DNA from: Puffinus mauretanicus
Taxonomy: Eukaryota; Chordata; Aves; Procellariiformes; Procellariidae
Direction: 5' to 3'
Length of the DNA: 64,000 nucleotides
Assembly (NCBI GenBank): GCA_023333565.1
Contig: JAJKFH010003229.1
Location: forward strand, 2,950,001-3,014,000
Each line of letters begins with the position of its first letter. The stretch's first letter is position 1. The notes beneath the pieces are model-generated. The model worked only from the letters and a program-made list of their open reading frames with translations, did no database searches and had not been told where the DNA came from. Positions 1 through 12,310 of this stretch are shown here, in pieces. Position numbers and translations under genes: made by a program.

Positions 1-465
1 GCTGCAGTGAAACCAGCGTTCCCACAGTCTTACTGAGAGGCCGCAGTAATGTCAGAATTTGCTAAGGTTTCTAAAAAGGGTGCAGGACACTGGTTGTTTC
101 TTTGCACCTTTTCTTTTTTGTATGCATGGAAAATTCAGTGATTAGTAATGAAAATAAGAGGTGGAATAATCCATGGAAAGTGATCTGACCATACCTTGCT
201 ATCTATCCTTACTCAGCTGAGGAATTACAATTCAGAACAAGCAAGACCTTCTGAGATGATCTCTGTATTTCTGATATAAAATCTTTACTCTATCGATGGG
301 TAGAGACTGAGGAATCCTGCAGTTTCTTTGGAGAGCAGAGTCATTGGATGTCTCTGCTTACTGTATTGGTTGTCCTTGAACAATCAATGTCACCACTGTG
401 ACTTGGCCTGCCCAGTTCCAGCCCCACTCCAACCACACCTCTGGAATCTCTTTGGCTCAGCCCTG

Positions 466-501
466 ACCCTAATTCTAACCCTAACCGTAACCCTAACCCT
501 A
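466..501. repeat. Interstitial telomere-like array
   Basis: Six consecutive hexamers read ACCCTA, ATTCTA, ACCCTA, ACCGTA, ACCCTA, ACCCTA. Four are the exact vertebrate telomere unit (CCCTAA register) and two are single- or double-base variants. Confidence 0.85.
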
Positions 502-1298
502 CTTTCTGGCTCAGACTAGGACTAAGACCCCACCTCTGGCCCACACCACAAATGCCCTTTCAGCACCATGTGACAAGGACATACAATTTATCATCTGACA
601 ATTAAGGTAAATCTTTGGCGGCACCAGAGAAAACAAGCTACAGTTAAAAGATATTTGAGAAAGAATAGCACAAATTGACTGGTTATCCCTGAGCCTCGCT
701 TGTGAGGATCAAAAGTGGGAATGGCTCCTGCATGAGTAGTGGGCAAGGAAGCCCCGCGATGATGTTGCAGAGGTCCTGCAGGATTGTGACTGGCATGGGG
801 AGGTCAGAGACTGTTCAACATCTTTTCTATGGCCCATCAAATGAAGCTAGCAGGGATCAAGTTCAAAACAAACAAGAGGAAGGTCTTCATTTAATGGATG
901 GCTTGGTCTTCTTGCCCAAATGATATATATTTTTCTGGCTGAAAAAGAGCATGGACAAGTGCTTCGAGAAGTAACTCTCTATGGAAGTCTACTGTACAAC
1001 CACATCTAGATTAGGAAGTTTCCTAGCTTCAATTAATGGGAAGGAGTTTATTGAGGGAGTATTAGGAGAACCATCACGTATGTTTGTGCACTCTTCTCCC
1101 CTGGCATCTGCTTATGGCTGCTGTTGGAGACAGTATATTATGCGGGCTCTTGATCTGAGCCTATGTAGCTGCTTTTAAGTTCTTACCGTTTCTGGTGTAG
1201 ACATGCCACACTGCGTGTAGGAACTTTATCATGACATTACTTTCTCACAATTAACAATGCTGCTTTGTCTGATTATTTCAAAAGAGAGGAGATGTTGT

Positions 1299-1328
1299 TA
1301 AGGCTAAGGCTAAGGCCAAGGCTAAGGC
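1299..1328. repeat. TAAGGC hexamer repeat
   Basis: Five hexamers in tandem: TAAGGC three times, CAAGGC once, TAAGGC once. It differs from the telomere unit (TTAGGG) and is only about 0.8 kb from the telomere-like array. Confidence 0.8.
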
Positions 1329-1472
1329 ATAACCATAAGCAGTGCCATAAGGCTGTCTCGGTTGATGCTCAGAGCTGAGGGGTAGCCGGAGGCTCAGTTT
1401 CATCCTGAGTATTGCTAAGGCAGAAAAAGTGCTGCTGTGTGGTCCATGGACTCCTGTGTGTTTGAACTTAAG

Positions 1473-1511
1473 AATAAAGTAAATGAATTCATTGAATTAA
1501 AAAAAAAAAAA
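1473..1511 (+). other. AATAAA plus poly(A) tract, possible retrotransposed 3' end
   Basis: AATAAA at 1473-1478 is followed 20 bases later by a run of 13 A (1499-1511). This is the layout of a polyadenylated transcript copied back into DNA. I could not recognise the upstream sequence as a known gene or LINE, and no target-site duplication was identified. Confidence 0.35.
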
Positions 1512-4500
1512 GTAGGATCATAGTTATCATGTCTATTCAGGAATTACTATAATTTATATAGCTCTCTTCATTCATACATCTTGATGTTTCTGATAGTAAT
1601 TGGCATGTTTTGAAATCTGTATGTGTGAGCATTATGTGCTACATGGTGTTGTCACAAAGCTTCATCTACAATATGGACTATGAAGACACAAAAATTACAG
1701 CTTACATTTCTGCAGAATAAACTTGGTCAGTGGATGTCAGAGTCAAATACTGTCTGCCCAGGTTCTTTTAGATATTCCACACGAAGTGGGTTTTATATCA
1801 AATCTAATTATTATCGAATTTTATTTATTACCAAATTTACTTAATGTCAAATTACTTATTTGTTTTATCTGGTGTTCTATGGGATTTTAGTTTAGCAGGT
1901 GATACAGCAACATACTGAAATCACAACACAAGCATAATATAGCAATTGAAATATACAACTGAATCACAATACGAACGTGATTCCCATTACAAGTCTCTAT
2001 ATGCTCACTGTCCCCAGATGCCGGGAAGGAATACATGGGTTGCAGCCAGCTCAAATAATTGTTCTCTTCAAAATTTTCTTTGTTATTTGCCTGGGTTTTA
2101 TACTTTATTTTGGGCTGAGCCAGGTATGCGGTCCCTGCCCCATACTGGACTGGCTGGCTGAGGAAGTCATTGCTCTTTGTTAATTGTCTCAGGGAACCTA
2201 ATGACTCACTGGTGCAGTTGTCTTATCTAAAACCGAGGTTGCCCTCCAGTCTCCCTAGTATTAAGATAAGTTTAGCCTTCTTTATGATACATTATTCCCT
2301 GAGCTCATTGTTGGGGTTTGGGGGGGTTTTTTTGTTTATCTTTTTTTTTTTCCCTTTCTCCTCTGAGCTCTCCTCCACTGTGGGGTCGGTCACAGTGGGC
2401 CAGTTGAGTGATGAAAGAAAAGACCTTGAGTTCCTTTTTCAAAAAGCAGTTTACAAGTGTAATTCTTATTAGTATATTTTTAATGTTAGAGAAACATATT
2501 AGAATTAAGATTTTCATTATATTGAATTACTTTGACAATTGCACGATACGTGCAATTCAGCTGTTGCATTGTGCCAGTTCTTTCAAGTGCATTAGAGCCC
2601 TCAATCTTGTTGGGCACTAGAGGTCTCTTATTTACTCTTTTTCAAAAGACTACCAGTTCATTTGTATTCTGAATACAGTGCCCACCACGTTGCACTTGCT
2701 TGCTACTTTATTATTAGAGGTACGTCATGTACCATAGACAAAAAAATACTAGCACGGATTAAAACTCCTAGTTATTGAATATTGCTCTGTCCTATACAAG
2801 CAGTGGCACAGCTTCACTAGCAGAAACAAAGCATAAAAATCTTTTATTCTTCTTAAGAAAAAAAAGACATAGGACAAAGCAGCTTTTTGTTATTTATTAT
2901 GCCTTTGGGAAGAGGAGTCTAAAGTTCTCTTCCTTAACTGGCAGCACAGTGCTGAGCATTTGAGCCTGGATAGACCCTTTTGGGTAACTGAGTATGCAAC
3001 TACTCTTTCTGGTACATTGATAGCAAAAGAATAATTGAAGAAGTTATACATAAAAGCATATATTTTGTCTTATAAATATGACTTCATTTAATTTTTTTTT
3101 ATGAAAGATCTAGGGAGTTCAAAATACGGCAATACAAAGGAGAAATACACACTTGCAATAAATCCTCGAGCATTTTGAGGTATACATTTGCTATGACTTT
3201 TATGATGCACTTGACATTTTCCTTCTGCCCAGCAACAGTTTGTTACAGCCTTTACCACAAGAAAAACTGTTAGTGAGAGGTTTTCAGATGCTAGATGTGC
3301 TACTGCTGGAAGATGTCATCTGCAGATATTGCTCACATTTCTTTCCTTTATCTATGTTTTCCTCCTCTGTTCACCCTGGGGGAAGATAGAAAATGGATTA
3401 AAATTGATTGAGCTAATGAGTTTGGGAAAAAGTGCTGAAATATACATTTTCCATAAAACTACAAATGAAATGCATGCTGGCCACAATCTAACAGGGGAGT
3501 CTGAAGATAGAAATGCTGAGATGCAATATTTTTCCTTGATTATCACAGGAGAAAAATCTTGTATCTCATCTGTGGCACCTTTCATTGTGAAATCTAAGAA
3601 TTTCTTACAAACATTAATGACTGAAGCAGCAAAGTTTAAATGGTCACTTCAGAGTGACTATGCACGTTTTCTAGAGGGAGCATGTGAGGCACCCAAAACC
3701 CGTAACCCTTGCTCCCATGCAGGGAGCTTTTGGCAAGGGTAAGGTTACGATCTAGGTCCCTTGTCACCCAGAGCTGCCATCCCTGGTTCCCAGTTAACGT
3801 TTTTTATCTTTAAAGCTTGGACTGATTCACTGGGCATCTGTGCTGTCCAGTGCCCAAGAGCATCCCAGCCCAACTGAAGAATGCAACCTTCATCCTTGGA
3901 GGGGGTTCCAAGACCCAACAGAGCAAAGCCCTGAGCAGCCTGATGTGAGAAAGCTGGCCTTGCTTTGGGTGGGAAGCAGGACCAGAGTCTTCCCAAGTTT
4001 CCCTGCCACCCAAATCATCCATAATGCTCGGAGAGCTTTGCTGAACTCCAGAGATGGCAGTGGAGGCCACCCCTCTGCCTGCCAGCGGTGGATGCAGAGC
4101 TGGCTGGGTGCCATGGGCACAAGGTGTCAGTCTCTGCCTTCCCATCTGCACTGCTGCTCTTCTCTCTGGCTGCCTGATTTGGAGGCAAGGTCAAAAAAAA
4201 GAGATGAGGTGACTGCTAAGGCATCTTGTCTCAGGTACAGTTGTCGTACAATGGATAGGCATAGTCCAGGGCAGGGCAACCTGGGCTGATTCTTCAGCAT
4301 TGGGCTACATTTACCCTCTCGCCCTATTTATTGGTCTATAAAAGGCTGATAAATTATACTTGCTTACTTTAGGAATGAAGAGTTATTATTAAACTGCTAT
4401 ATAATGTATCTTTAATGTGTTTTTTAAAAAGAAAGGCAGAGATGAGCTTAGAATAAATGCAGGGTAAGAGTGTTTTTTCCATCCCACAAATATTTGCATT

Positions 4501-6039
4501 TCTGGCTGCTTTTGCCCTTCTACATCAGAGCTGGCTGAAGTTGAAAAAAAGAGAGCTACCAGCCTCAGCATCCCCCAAGCCTGGGACTTGCCAAGCAGTC
4601 TGGTGGTGCCATCTCAAATCCCGCTGGGAAGGGGCCCCCGCAGGAAGCCCAACGCTGAAGGGACCCAACTGATTGCACGTGGACCACAGGTTTATGCCAC
4701 CCGTATACCCCACCACTGCAGGGGCTCCAGACCGCAGCCCATCCATGGATGGGCGCTGAGCCCCCACAGAAAGGAGACCTTGCTGACTGCACGGCAGGAG
4801 AGCTGGAAGTTGAGCAGGAGTCCCGGGCAGCAGCCATCTCCCTACCAATACCTGGGAACGAGTTTGAATGTGAACTTAAATGGCACATCCCTGAGCGATG
4901 CTGAGCGCTCCCCTGACAGGCTACAGGCGACTTTGCGTCTCCCTCTTCAGGCAGAAATGGCACGCTGGACAAGGAAGCCCACCCTGCAGCATTTGGAAGA
5001 AAAAGAAATGGGAGAGCTTCAGTGGACAGACCAATATTGATTAGATATATTCATTTTATCTTCCCTTAAAATTACAGATGCTACAAATCTCTGTCTGGTA
5101 CCGCCAACGAAAGATGACGGATCAGTTAGCTGAGACTGTGCCCTGGGGTGCTGACATTGTTTGCTAATTGTAGTACTTAGAGCACTAACTTTAGAGGCTT
5201 GTATTTTTGACTCACTGAATTTGTAGCTGCATTGTAAGTCTCTTCACGTTTTTCCAGTTAAACTAAATGACTATTATTTCCTCCTGCCTCCCCCACCCAA
5301 CTGTTGTTGTTTAATTAACCATAACGTGCTGCTCTTCAGTGGGTGTTTGTTTATAGCTAGAAAAATGTCAGTAATATGCTGTAGTGTAAAGTCCTTTAAC
5401 TGGGAATAGTCAGGGTTTTTTAACTACTACTACATTTGTAAATAAGAAAAGCTGCCTTAAAATCTATTTTTCTGATTACTTTTCTTAATGTTTTAATTAT
5501 TATTTTAAAAGAAACATACAGTTCAAATTGGAAGTCATTAATCCCAAACTGAAACCATATGTGATGGGAAAAGAAGATTATGTGAATTTCTTTTAACATT
5601 TTATCAAGATATCTATTTCCCTAGAAATTCAGATCACAACTGCATTTCTCAGCTTTTTATTTTCTGTCTTTTCCTTTCTTCTTAAGCCTCTGAGAAAACA
5701 TAAGCAAAATAAGTTCATGACCAGCAAAATACAAGGAACACAGAGGTAGAGTGATCACTTGGATTTTTGATGCCTGTGTTCCGTTCCTCCAAGGGACGTG
5801 TAATATCTTGAATAACAAAGAATTTACTTTGCCAAAAGTGCCATTGGAGCACTTTTAAAGCTGGTCCCTAAATGTTTTGTAATCATTTGTCCATAATCAT
5901 CTTCATTTTAATATTTCATATAAGAAATACCTGATTTCACTTTGCATGTGTGGAATAAAGTGGATAGTTAATAGATATTTGGGGTACAAGATATCCTAAT
6001 ATCTGCCCTTTCTTGGTCCTCAATGGACTAGGTTTGCAG

Positions 6040-6649
6040 TGTCCTCCTGTTTCCTCCTGTGGCTTAACCCCAGCCAGCAACTAAGCACCACGCAGCCGCT
6101 CGGTGGGATGGGGGAGAGAATCGGAAGGGTAGAAGTGAGAAAACTCCTGGGTTGAGATAAAGACAGTTGAACAGGCAAAGCAAAAGCCGCGCACACAAGC
6201 AAAGCAAAACAAGGAGTTCATTCACCACTTCCCATCGGCAGGCAGGTGTTCAGCCATCTCCAGGAAAGCAGGGCTCCATCACTCGTAGCGGTTGCTTGGG
6301 AAGACAAATGCCATCACTCTGAATGTCCCCCCCTTCCTTCTCCTTTGCCCAGCCTTATATGCTGAGCATGACGTCATACGGTATGGGATATCCCTTTGGT
6401 CAGTTGGGGTCAGCTGTCCCAGCTGTGTCCCCTCCCAGCTTCTTGTGCACCCCAGCCTGCTGGTGCTTCTTGTGCACCCCAGCCTGGTGGTGTGAGAAGC
6501 AGAAAAGGCTTTGACTCTGTGTAAGCACTGCTCAGCCGTATCTACAACATCCCAGTATTATCAGCACTGTTTCCAGCACAAATCCAGAATATAGCCCCGT
6601 ACTAGCTACTATGAAGAAAATTAACTCTACCCCAGCCAAAACCAGCACA
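6040..6649 (-). mobile_element. Solo endogenous-retrovirus LTR
   Basis: Read on the minus strand the unit starts TGTGCTGGTTTTGGCTGGGG and ends AGGACA, giving the TG...CA ends of an LTR about 610 bp long. A TATA-like CATATAAGG lies after the GACGTCATGCTCAGC box, and GTCTTTATCTCAACCC follows downstream. The pattern matches an LTR family I recall as common in neoavian birds (TguLTR5-like). No internal gag, pol or env sequence adjoins it, so it is a solo LTR. No clear target-site duplication was found at these ends. A 27-bp internal segment is duplicated in tandem. Confidence 0.8.
6438..6491. repeat. 27-bp tandem duplication inside the LTR
   Basis: Two adjacent 27-bp copies (6438-6464 and 6465-6491), each starting GCTTCTTGTGCACCCCAGCC, differ at one base (CTG-C versus CTG-G). 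Confidence 0.9.
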
Positions 6650-7999
6650 CATCCCCTCCCTAACTTGTACAGACCTGGGACACAAATCCTGGGGGTACAG
6701 TTCAATCCAGTGCCTAGAATAAAGATACTCCTGTTTAAAGGAAAAAGAAAGAAGAAAAGGAAAAGAAAAAAAAAAACAGCAAGAGATAGAGAGGAAGGTT
6801 GAAAACCTCGGCAAAGACAGAATGGGATTATAATGGTCTAGGACACTGCACTACGTTTTCCCCTACAGTAAATCAATAGACTTTCCTTTTCAGGCTGCCC
6901 AAAGTGCTGCTGGCAGTCTTGCCCGATCATGTATGCTAATCCCGCCTCCCGTGGGCCCCAAAGACTGCTTAGGGCCAGGCTGAAAGCCGGGCTGAAGGTA
7001 CAGTCCTAGCCTGAAGAGCACCTCCAGACACAGTGCATTTGTCAGCGTAGAGCCAAAGCTACACCAGCTTGCGCACGACAACGGCAGTGCATTTCTGCCC
7101 CGCTGGGCAGTTAGGATCAGCCCTGGTGTGAGCGCCGGTGGCCCCGCAGAGGCGCTGGGCTGGGGAGGTCTCTGCCCGAGCCTGGCAGCGGGGCTGCCCT
7201 CCACGACGGGTGTGCACCCGAGAGCGTTGCCGGGATGGGGCTAGAGCTGGAAACATCTTAGATCCTGTGCTGTACTGGTGGGGTTGGTAGTTAGGACAAG
7301 TCATGGATGAAGCGTCTTTAAGTATAGGACTTTGCAATGCTACTTTTTTGAGAATATCTTAAAAAAAAGAATTTTCAAGAGTGGGTTTGTTCCTCTTTAG
7401 GAATGAAGGCAATGGCTTTGTCTGCTTATAAGCTGCAGTCTGTTTCACTATTGGCTTTTTCTATCTGACTTGACTTGGCAAAACCGAAGAGCTGAGGAAT
7501 ATGGGCACTGAAATCAATTTGGCTGAACAAGACGTCTCTAATTGTGCTGTAATGCTTATCCAGACTCATTCTCTGTCATGAAAACACACTGAGGGCATTT
7601 CCACCTTGCTGAACGGCCACAGTACGGCAATCCATAGCTGTCACGGTGCTGTATGATGCTATGGGGCCAGGCTGCCTGGGAGCTGGCTCAGGGACCTCCC
7701 TGTCCTGTACTGAATTACGGTCTAGAACAGCTTCCTAAATGACTGCTATATTTTGTGGATATTTTGTATTTTACTTAAATATAGCACTGTTGTACTAGCT
7801 GTAGACTAAATCTGGAAGATTTTTTGCCTGCACTGTCTTACTTGGGACACTATGCTGAGATTGGATATCTATGTCTTTTTTGGGTAGAAGGCTCCCAGTC
7901 TTTATTTTATCACCAGAAGCCATAGACACTCACTGCGGGGGAGAAATCCCTTTTCTTAAAAACGTAAAATTTAAATGGGGAGGAAAGCATGGAGAACAC

Positions 8000-8100
8000 C
8001 AAAACCAGACGATCATTGCCATCAGATGTCACAGGAAGAAGTCATGACTTGCCCAGTGTCACTCGGAAAGCATGTGGTAGAGCCTGCTGTTGAAGCCAAA
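8000..8100 (-). mobile_element. MIR-like SINE remnant
   Basis: On the plus strand GTCATGACTTGCCCAGTGTC followed by GTGGTAGAGCCTG matches the reverse complement of the MIR core (GGCTCTGCCAC...TGACCTTGGGCAAGTCA). It is short and worn. L3 3' ends share part of this pattern and are the alternative. Confidence 0.5.
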
Positions 8101-11100
8101 CCTATCATGTGCTTTTCATAACATCCTTTTTCTTTGCTTTTTTTTTGGGGGGGTTGTTTTGTTTGCATGGTGGCAATCTGCATGTTTTGAGCCTGGAGAG
8201 GAAAAGTGTATTTGTGATTTATCTTGTAACAGTATAGCACCTGTACAAGCTATTACCTGTATACACATTTATTTTTATTGGTTGTGAAAAGTTTAGCATG
8301 TCTCACATTACACTTGTAATAGCATAATAGGCATATACATACATTGGCATACAATACACAAGGATTCACATTGGGAGATGAACTATGTTTTCTATTGCTT
8401 ACTTCTATTGAAGCAAACTATCTCAGGCCAGGAAGAATTGTTTTTCCTGCACCATCATTTTTGTTATTGCATGAAAAACTCTTTTGAGAGAAACGAAGTA
8501 TCAGCTCTGGTCATTAAGATTTTTGTACCATGAGTATGCATACTCATAGGCATGTTCATGGCCAGCGTATGAGTGTGCATGATGCATCTTCATTCGAGAA
8601 CTCCCTCTCCAGAGTCAGGCTGTGTATTTTCATCAGCATGTGTGCAAACCCCACCGAACAGCCTGGGGCACAATCCGGCTGTGCGGCAGCGTGGCAATGC
8701 TGGCCCTTCCCGGGCGTGCTGACTTGGTGATGTGCCCGTCACCCTGGCTGTCCACATGCCTTTCAGGAATGGGAAATCCTGATGTGCACCTCCGGGGGTG
8801 TCCTGGGGATCCCCCTGCGCTCACCCTGGAGTGAGGGTGACAGGCGGGAGGTGCGTAAGCAGCTGCCCAGTGCCGGTGCCAGCAGAGCCCTCCTGCTGTC
8901 GCTGCAGCCCCAGGGCTCAGGAGCTGCAGGTGTTGCTGGAAGCTTTGTCATCAGTGTCACCGCTGGGTGCTTTTCTTAACAACAGAATAGTAGGACAATG
9001 CGTAGTAATTTCCCCAGGTAACATATATTGGTATGACATTTAATTTGGCAGCTCTGTATGTGACTTTCACAAGCTCTCCTCTCTCGTCTCCACTGCGGTT
9101 TTTGATGTTTTTTTCTCCCTCTAAGACACAGCTTCTTAAGATTTGTGGTCAGATACCAGAACTTAGCGAGCATGTTAAAACTCATTTTTCCCCAGGATTT
9201 TAGAATGGCTTCTCCCAAGGCCAGATCCTGAGCTCCCTACCAGTTTTGCTACTTTTAGGAATATTTTTCTTTTGCTAGCTACCAGCAGAGCAGGGGCCGA
9301 TGAATCTTTAGACTGTGTCAGATACCATATGTGCAATTTTCTCACAAAAAGAACTCTCCACATTTTATGAGATGGAATGCTACTCCTATCCATGCTATTG
9401 TTCACAGACATAAAGCCACAAGGAAGATTGGGAAGAGAAGAGATGCTGAAAACATGGAGGAAAACCAGTTCAAGGAAAGTAATCAACTTTCTGTAGTCCT
9501 GAGATCCCTGCAAAAATATAAAATCAAATGTTAAGATCGTCAGCTGGGATCTTCCTGTTTTTAAAAATATGGTTGGTTAGCGCTTGCCCAAACATCCATC
9601 CATATAGGGTGAACCTGGGCTCTGTCACCCACGGGGAGCAGCACAAAAGCCACTGCTTTGCGTGTCGGAGCTGAGGGGTGAGCAGCACTGAAGGGAAGCT
9701 TTTCTGGGAAAAAGTACACTTTGCAAAGTAAGCTAAAGCAGCAGGCAGCAGCCTCTTTCCAAGACCTCTGGGCTGTTCCGTAGCCTTTGCTAGGCAGAGT
9801 TTGTGCTCAAGCCAGAGCCAGGAACATCAAATTTTTCCATCGGAAAAATGTTGTCCTCTTCACTGGATGGCAAAATTCATTTTTTTGCATGGGGCTTTGA
9901 GGCTGGGCAAAGGCATTTTACATCACCTCTGTCATGTAAAATTTTACATTGCCTTTGCCTTTTCATATGTACGAAGCAAAATATTTTGTGCCCCTTTAAA
10001 AAAGTCAATGCAGCTGCCTTTCTTAAATCACCTTAAAAACAAAGCAAAAAAAAAAAATTTGGAAGGTGTCTAAATGTCTTTACTTTTTGAAATTCCCTTC
10101 CTTATCTTTACCAAAGTTAGAGAAAAATTTATTTGAACCCAAAGTGCGTTTTCGATGATCAGGCTCTACACAGGAAAGTGGGGAGTGATCCATTAAAGGG
10201 ATTCAGATGGTAGGTGAGGAGTGCCATGTGAATAATGTTGACAGATGGATCTTAAAGAGAGACACTACCTTCTGATATTTGAAGCAGAGCTTCAGTTGCT
10301 GAGTAATGTGATCAAATCTGTCTTTTCCCAGCATCTTTGTACCCATAAAGAGGAGACATGCCCCAAATGGTGAAGTATTCTCCCAAGCGCTGCTCAGTTT
10401 TAACATAAAGGACTCCCTATTAATATTTTGGGAGGAAGGGACGAGAGTTAGCACTGTTCTGGCTATCATGAGCTAAGAACATTAGCCAGGTGGGGCTTGG
10501 GAACAATGATAATGTCTTTTATTAGACAAACTGTTACAGCTGGGAAAAGTAAAAATGTTTTCTGATATAAACACTGTTCTTTGCTGAAATGAAAACAGCC
10601 AGTTTCAAAGTGAAATACAAACTGGGAACGATCGCTCTGAGTTTAACTCACCATGTTAATGGTTAGGCTGTTTGAGAGAGAAGGTAAGGAGTAAGGGAGG
10701 ATTTTAGTACCAGGAAAGGCGGCTAAGGAAAGAGAAGGAGGAGGAGGGAGGAGTTATCACTTGTAGAGCACGGAGGGGCTAAGGATGGACTGTGCTGAGC
10801 TGTAATTTTCTCTGAAATCACAGGGGTAGAGCTGCCTCTGAAGGAACCAAATTCTCTTGTCTTATAAGAAACTACTGAGTTTCAGAGTTATTAAGTTTGT
10901 TTTTTAAAAACAGGCTTGGATTTCTTTTTTTTCTATTTTCTGCCTTCCCTGGTCTTTCTCTTCATCTCTGTCATATACCTTTCAACTACAGCAAGATGAA
11001 CAATGCCTACACATTCTCCCCAGTTTTTAGAAAAGTTCTCTTCCCCTCCCATCTCTTTCCTATCTGCAACTCTTAAAAATTCTCCATCCTCAGAAAAGGA

Positions 11101-11119
11101 TGGCACAAGAGAGAAGCTT

Positions 11120-11190
11120 GAAAGAAAGAAAGAAAGAAAGAAAAAAGAAAGAAAGAAAGAAAGAAGAAAAAGAAAGAAAGAAGAAAAAGA
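11120..11190. repeat. AAAG-type polypurine tract
   Basis: 71 bases without a pyrimidine on the plus strand, built from GAAA units with AAAAAGAA interruptions; an imperfect continuation reaches about 11209. Confidence 0.9.
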
Positions 11191-12194
11191 CAGAAAAAGA
11201 AAAAGAAAACACTTTAAAATGAAATTTTTTTGAAAAGTATTGTTTTTAACAGCTGGAAAAATGTTTAACCAAAAAAGCTGGTTTTAAGAGCTAAGCTAAT
11301 GCTGTTACAATAGTAGGAGTGGGCATGAAAGAGAAGCACATGCATGTTTAGAGCCACATATGTGCATAATGCCCGTGTGTCTCACAGCTGACTCATTGCC
11401 ATGTTCCAGCATAGATCATGCACATTTGGGGGTAGTATCTTCACTCACCTTTCTTCTGGGGGCCGTTCTTTTATTAGTAGGTGAAATAACAGTTGTATTA
11501 CATAAAGCACAGACGAAATTTTTCCCTCAAACTAGCTAGTCTGTTCAAATGTCAGTAGTCTCCCCTAGTCCCTCATTGCTGCAGAGCTGACCCCGGCAGG
11601 CGGGAGCCTCAGGCCGCCCCCGCGGGGGTGCAAAGCCCCGTGCTGCTGCAACTGCAGCACCGGGGGGGCACGTCTTCGCGCCGCGGGCACACATGCACAC
11701 ATGCACGCACGCATGCTGCCATCCCTCATCTTCCTTCTTGGCAGGGGAAGTGGATTCATGTATCAGGCGCATCACTCTGCGAGCATCCTCGCTCTGGTTT
11801 TGTGTATTATAGTCTGTCTTGTTGAACGGGTACTTTACAATTTTAAGTAAGGAGGTCTGCTAACTGTTACGATGCTCTTTAGGAGGGGTTCATGTACTCC
11901 ATCACTCTTGAAGAAGAGACTACTGCTTCATGTCAGTAAGAGTGACAATATACTTTTTTTCAGACTTGTGCTGCTCATCTAATTGTTTAAAGAAGCATAA
12001 ATCTAAACGAGAAGATTTCATCAGTGGATGCAGCATAACCATGCCTGTCTGTATGATATAAAGCCTATACGATACAGACTTTAGCATGTATCTATTATCT
12101 TTGGGCATGTTAGTTAAGCTTTTGTCCTTATTATTTAAGGATTTAAATAAGGGGAAGACAAATGAGTTTGGAACTTCTTGTGAGACTTTGCTAT

Positions 12195-12310
12195 TCTTAA
12201 CTTTGGTTCTTGGCTCTGCCACAGATGTTTTATGTGACCTTGATCAAATTGCTTAATACCTCTGAAATGGGTTACTCTGTGTAAATTAGTGGTAATAGAT
12301 TTCTCTCTGC
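12195..12310 (+). mobile_element. MIR-like SINE remnant
   Basis: The stretch TTGGCTCTGCCACAG, then TGTGACCTTGATCAAATTGC, then TTAATACCTCTGAAATGGG follows the core of the MIR consensus (CTCTGCCAC, TGTGACCTTGGGCAAGT, TTAACCTCT, AAATGGG) in order and spacing. It is heavily diverged, as expected for this ancient SINE. Confidence 0.65.

Larger units (their letters stand above)
1..6039. other. Gene-free intergenic DNA
   Basis: No exon with family resemblance is visible on either strand. It holds the two hexamer repeats and the AATAAA/poly(A) feature listed separately. GC-richer patches at about 3750-4300 and 4520-5040 leave chance open frames of up to 150 residues on both strands with no recognisable domain. 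Confidence 0.6.

Noticed and set aside
4588..5040. 150-residue plus-strand open frame
   Set aside because: Overlapped by equally long frames on the other strand in GC-rich DNA; no recognisable protein features.
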